Assembly (NCBI RefSeq): GCF_004135345.1
Contig: NZ_CP035495.1
Location: 3,596,001-3,660,000 of the forward strand
DNA length: 64,000 nucleotides
Direction: 5' to 3'
Source of the DNA: Xylanimonas allomyrinae
GTDB taxonomy: Bacteria; Actinomycetota; Actinomycetes; Actinomycetales; Cellulomonadaceae
Shown here piece after piece: positions 60,609 to 64,000 of this stretch (position 1 is its first letter; every line of letters begins with the position of its first letter). A program made the translations under genes and the position numbers. Below the pieces are notes generated by a model, which worked only from the letters and a program-made list of their open reading frames with translations, was not told where the DNA came from and searched no databases.

Positions 60609-62014
60609 ATGCCCGTGGTAACCGAGCCCGCGCTGCGAGAGATCGCGGTCGCCGACACGTTCTTCTCCACGACGGACCGCAGAGGCGTCATCGACGGGGC
60701 GAACGCCGTCTTCTGCCACTACGCGCGGTACCCGATGGACGAGGTGCTGGGCCGGCCGCACAACCTGATTCGTCACCCGGACATGCCCGGCGGGGCGTTC
60801 CGGCTCATCTGGGACCTGCAGCTCGCGGGCCGTCCCGCGGCCGCCTACGTGAAGAACCGGGGCCAGGACGGATCGGCCTACTGGGTCTTCGCGACCATGA
60901 CCCCGCTCGGTGAGGGGTTCCTGTCGGTGCGGACGCGTCCGTGCCGCACCGACGTCTGGCAGGCGGTCGACGGCCTCTACCGCAAGGTGCTCGCGCTGGA
61001 GGTGGCCGCACGGTCCGAGGGTGCCTCGCGAAACGCCGCCGCCGCGCTCGGCGCGCAGGCCCTCACCGACGGCGTCGCCGACCTCGGCTTCGCCAGCTAC
61101 CAGGACTTCGTCGCGTTCGCCGTCCCCGCCGAGGTCGCGGCACGCCGCGAGCTGGTCCGATGGACCGACCCCGACCCTCGGGACCCGGCGTCCGGCCCCC
61201 TGCGGGCCCTGCTCCAGGGAGCGGTCGGCGTCGACCTCGCGCTCGACGACCAGCTCGCCGGCCTCGACCAGGTCGACGCCCTCTCCGCGCGGCTGGCCGA
61301 GCTCTCGGACCAGACCGAGAAGGGCGTCGGCCGGCTCAGGGCGGCGGTGGCTGCTGCCGCTGCCGCGTCCGGCGAGGTCGCGGCGACCAACCCCGTGCTG
61401 GGCCGCGTGGTCGCCCCGCTGTCGGACATCGCGCGGGGCTGGCCGAGGCGATGGAGGACCTGCGGCTGCGCCACGGCGCGCTGCGCGCCCGGATCGGCGA
61501 GCTGCGGCTGCGCATCGCGCTGGCGCGGCTGCACGACGAGCAGCTCGGCGGCTTCGTACGCGAGCTCGCCGCGGACCACGCGGCGGACCGCAGCCCGCTG
61601 TACGTCCAGGAGCTGGCTCTGGCCCTCGAGGGGACCACGGTCGCCGCCGCGGACGAGGTCGCGTCGACCACCGAGGGCCTGCAGACCATGTCGCGCGACA
61701 TCGGCGAGGTCGAGCGCGAGATGCGCTCCTTCCAGCGCCAGCTCGCGACGTGGCGGCTGCTCATCCCGCGGTACGGGCTGTCCCAGCGGCTCGACCCGTT
61801 CACCGAGCCGATCGACGCTCAGCTCGCCTTCGGGCTCGACCAGATCGGCGCGCTGCGCGCCCTTGCCGGCCAGTGCGTGGCCGCGTCACGTCCGTTCGAC
61901 GTCGCACCGATGGCGGCGGCGGTCCAGGCCGTGCGGTCGGCGCGCGGATCGGTCGGCGAGTTCGCGGGCCAGGACCTGTCCTCGGTCCCGTGGCTCGCGT
62001 CCGCGGGCGGCTGA
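60609..62014 (+). CDS. Aer-like PAS-domain protein without a chemoreceptor signalling domain (one frame break)
   Basis: About 468 residues. The N-terminal PAS domain (about 10-125) contains RPHNLIRHPDMPGGAFRLIWDLQ, the signature of Aer-type flavin redox sensors. The remainder is a long Ala/Leu-rich helical region (AELSDQTEKGVGRLRAAVAA; VEREMRSFQRQLATWRLL). The MCP hairpin tip (E-I-x-x-I-x-x-I-A-x-Q-T-N) is absent, as are membrane helices. The frame breaks in a G4 run (61435-61438); one G gives IARGLAEAMEDLRLRHG. It may sense redox or oxygen; its output is unknown. Confidence 0.78.
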
Positions 62015-62050
62015 GCGTTCGGGCCCGGCAGAGCGTTCGGGCCCGGCAGA
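62015..62050. repeat. Two 18-bp repeats just after the PAS gene
   Basis: GAGCGTTCGGGCCCGGCA occurs twice in tandem, starting in the stop region of the PAS gene. GC-rich degenerate repeats continue to about 62130. Confidence 0.8.
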
Positions 62051-62165
62051 GTCGGACCGCGCTTCTGGCTGCGGGCCTGGCTGCCGGGTCCGGGGGGCGC
62101 GGGTCCGGGGGCGCGGGCCCCGGCGGCGCCCGGATGCCTGGACGCGGTGCCGCCCCGACGTGGCA

Positions 62166-62203
62166 CGTCCTCGCGGGCCCGGTCCGCCGGGCCCGCGAGG
62201 ACG
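62166..62203. terminator. Perfect 17-bp hairpin between PAS and helicase genes
   Basis: CGTCCTCGCGGGCCCGG (62166-62182), loop TCCG, exact complement 62187-62203. It serves two convergent genes. Confidence 0.83.
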
Positions 62204-62253
62204 GTCGTGTCTTCTCGGGCTCCCGTGCCGGGTGCCCGCGCGTGCGAGGGGCC

Positions 62254-63882
62254 TCAGCCCTCCGTCGTCCCCGCGGTGGGTCGTCCACCGCGCGTGCGGC
62301 GCCGGTTGCGCGAACGCCGACGTGCGGCGTCGCCTCCCGCCCGGGACGCCGTCCCGTCCGCTGCCGCGTCCGGCGCCGTGGCGCCGTCGCGCGTGCGCTC
62401 GCCCGCGCGCGAGCGGCCGCCGTCGCGACCGGACTGGCGCGAGCCGCCCCGCGCCTCACCCGCAGACCCTCCCGTGCGCGACCCGCTCGACGGGCGTGAC
62501 GACGTCCGCTTGCCGGTCTCGCCGAGATCCTCGAGCGCCTCGGCGTCCAGGCCGGCAAGGGTGCGCTTGTCGCGGGGCAGGCGGCCCTTGGTGCCTGCCG
62601 GGATGTTCAGGTCGGAGAACAGGTGCGGCGAGGTCGAGTAGGTCTCGACGGGCTCGGGGTGCCCCGTGTCGAGCGTCTTGTCGATGAGCCCCCAGCGCGG
62701 CATGTCGTCCCAGTCGACGAACGTCACGGCCGTGCCCTTGTTGCCTGCGCGGCCCGTGCGGCCCACGCGGTGCAGGTAGGTGCGCTCGTCCTCCGGGCAC
62801 TGGTAGTTGACGACGTGCGTGACGTCGTCGACGTCGATGCCGCGCGCCGCGACGTCGGTCGCGACCAGCACGTCGATGTTGCCGTGGCGCAGGGCGCGCA
62901 GCGCCTGCTCACGGGCGCCCTGGCCCAGGTCGCCGTGGATCGCGCCGGCGGCGAACCCGCGGTCGCGCAGCTCGTCGCTCACCTTCGCGGCCGTGCGCTT
63001 GGTGCGCGCGAACACGATGGTGCGGCCCCGGCCCTCGGCCTGCAGCAGCCGGGCCAGCACCTCGATCTTGTCGAGCGCGTGCGCGCGGTAGACGAACTGC
63101 GTGATGTTCTTGACGGTCACGCTCTCGTCGTCCGGGTCGGCCGCGCGGATGTGCGTGGGCTGCGACATGTAGCGGCGCGCCATGGCCACGACCGGGCCGG
63201 GCATCGTCGCCGAGAACAGCATGGTGTGGCGCTGCGCGGGCAGCCGCGACAGGATCCGCTCGACGTCGGGCAGGAAGCCCAGGTCGAGCATCTCGTCGGC
63301 CTCGTCGAGCACGATCGTCTGCGCGCGCAGCAGGTTCAGGTGGCCCTGGTTGAGCAGGTCGACCATGCGGCCCGGCGTGCCGACGACAACCTCGGCGCCG
63401 GCCTTGAGCTGCTCGATCTGCGGTTCGTAGGCGCGGCCGCCGTAGATCTGGACGACGCGCAGGCTCGGCCGCATCGCCGACGCGGTGGCGAGGTCGCCCG
63501 CGACCTGCACGGCCAGCTCGCGCGTCGGGGCGACGACGACGGCCTGCGGCTTGCCTGCCGCGACCAGGTCGTCCCAGCCGGGCTCGCCGGGCGCGACGAC
63601 ACGGTTCAGCAGCGGGATGCCGAAGCCCAGGGTCTTGCCGGTGCCGGTCTTGGCCTGGCCGATGATGTCGTGGCCCTGGAGGGCCACGGGCAGCGTCATC
63701 GCCTGGATGGGGAACGGGTGGGTGATGCCGACGGCGGCGAGCGCCTCGACGATCTGGGGTCGGACCCCGAAGTCGGCGAACGAGACGTCCTGCCGCTGGA
63801 TGGACGAGGCCGCGTGGTGGGCCCGGGTGGCGTTCGGGGACGCGAGCGCCGTTGCGGCGCCCGGTGTGTGCTCTGTGGTCAC
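62254..63882 (-). CDS. DEAD-box ATP-dependent RNA helicase
   Basis: 542 residues. Q motif FADFGVRPQIVEALAAVGITHPFPIQ, motif I AKTGTGKT, Ia PTRELAVQVA, Ib GTPGR, II VLDEADEML, III SATMP, IV IVFARTKR, V ATDVAARGIDV and VI YLHRVGRTGRAG are all present. The C-terminus is a disordered Arg/Gly/Ser tail, as in cold-shock RhlE/DeaD-like helicases. It remodels RNA in ribosome assembly or mRNA decay. The GTG at 63882 is the start; GAAGGC lies upstream. No regulatory site beyond the hairpin at the window end was seen. Confidence 0.95.
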   Translation of the reverse strand: MTTEHTPGAATALASPNATRAHHAASSIQRQDVSFADFGVRPQIVEALAAVGITHPFPIQAMTLPVALQGHDIIGQAKTGTGKTLGFGIPLLNRVVAPGEPGWDDLVAAGKPQAVVVAPTRELAVQVAGDLATASAMRPSLRVVQIYGGRAYEPQIEQLKAGAEVVVGTPGRMVDLLNQGHLNLLRAQTIVLDEADEMLDLGFLPDVERILSRLPAQRHTMLFSATMPGPVVAMARRYMSQPTHIRAADPDDESVTVKNITQFVYRAHALDKIEVLARLLQAEGRGRTIVFARTKRTAAKVSDELRDRGFAAGAIHGDLGQGAREQALRALRHGNIDVLVATDVAARGIDVDDVTHVVNYQCPEDERTYLHRVGRTGRAGNKGTAVTFVDWDDMPRWGLIDKTLDTGHPEPVETYSTSPHLFSDLNIPAGTKGRLPRDKRTLAGLDAEALEDLGETGKRTSSRPSSGSRTGGSAGEARGGSRQSGRDGGRSRAGERTRDGATAPDAAADGTASRAGGDAARRRSRNRRRTRGGRPTAGTTEG

Positions 63883-63964
63883 AAGTGCCTTCGGTCAGTT
63901 CGTCGGCGCGGCACGCTCCAAAGTGGCGGCGCCGAATGGACGGCAGCCGATCGCGGAAGGACAT

Positions 63965-64000
63965 CGCGACGCCCGGCGGGAGAGCCCGCCTGCCGTCGCG
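63965..64000. terminator. Hairpin at the right window edge
   Basis: CGCGACG (63965-63971) pairs with 63994-64000, and inside it GGCGGG-agag-CCCGCC forms a second stem. It is either the terminator of a gene beyond the window or part of the helicase leader. Confidence 0.6.

Overview
The window is about 64 kb of very GC-rich, C/G-ending-codon DNA from an actinobacterium. A WXG100 protein, a VanY/VanZ pair, TANNNT-type -10 boxes and a mix of aerobic and fermentative genes fit the Micrococcales, perhaps a Cellulomonas- or Promicromonospora-like genus; the genus is inference. No rRNA, tRNA, CRISPR array or transposase was recognised.

Layout. 0-5.5 kb: end of a CoA-binding protein, an amplified 15-bp repeat, and a MacAB-like operon (lipoprotein, adaptor, ATPase, permease). 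5.7-12 kb: ZTP riboswitch-purH, an FAD oxidoreductase, DUF3017, aquaporin and malate dehydrogenase. 12-16 kb: a full ABC exporter in one polypeptide. 16.4-17.6 kb: WXG100 mini-operon. 17.7-20.4 kb: purU, a GNAT enzyme, and an AbiEi/DUF559-like gene framed by 70-bp inverted repeats. 20.4-27 kb: an orphan sugar ATPase and ROK regulator divergent from a ChvE-GguAB sugar importer. 27-31 kb: a second ZTP riboswitch with glyA-folD, then a VOC protein and xthA. 31-36 kb: galK, and vanZ/vanY-like genes divergent from a two-component system. 36-44 kb: mrp, DUF1003, MgtE-N/CBS, stress protein, aminopeptidase P, hydrolase, PHP and MarC. 44-48.4 kb: rpiB-like, glpD and glpK. 48.4-60.3 kb: an anaerobic carnitine-type cluster (caiA-caiB-fixA-fixB-caiC-hydratase-fixC-fixX-MBL hydrolase) bracketed by two nearly identical MFS genes. 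60-64 kb: DUF1905, an Aer-like PAS protein and a DEAD-box helicase.

How genes work together. purH, purU, glyA and folD all handle formyl- or methylene-tetrahydrofolate, and two of the three transcription units carry ZTP (pfl) riboswitches. CaiC/CaiB would activate carnitine or crotonobetaine to CoA thioesters, CaiA would reduce crotonobetainyl-CoA, and FixABCX would supply its electrons. The usual hydratase CaiD and transporter CaiT are absent; a hydratase-2/MaoC-type protein and MFS carriers occupy the equivalent places.

Caution. At least thirteen breaks in reading frame can each be repaired by adding one base, nearly always in a G or C run. I treat the affected genes as intact with consensus errors and not as pseudogenes.
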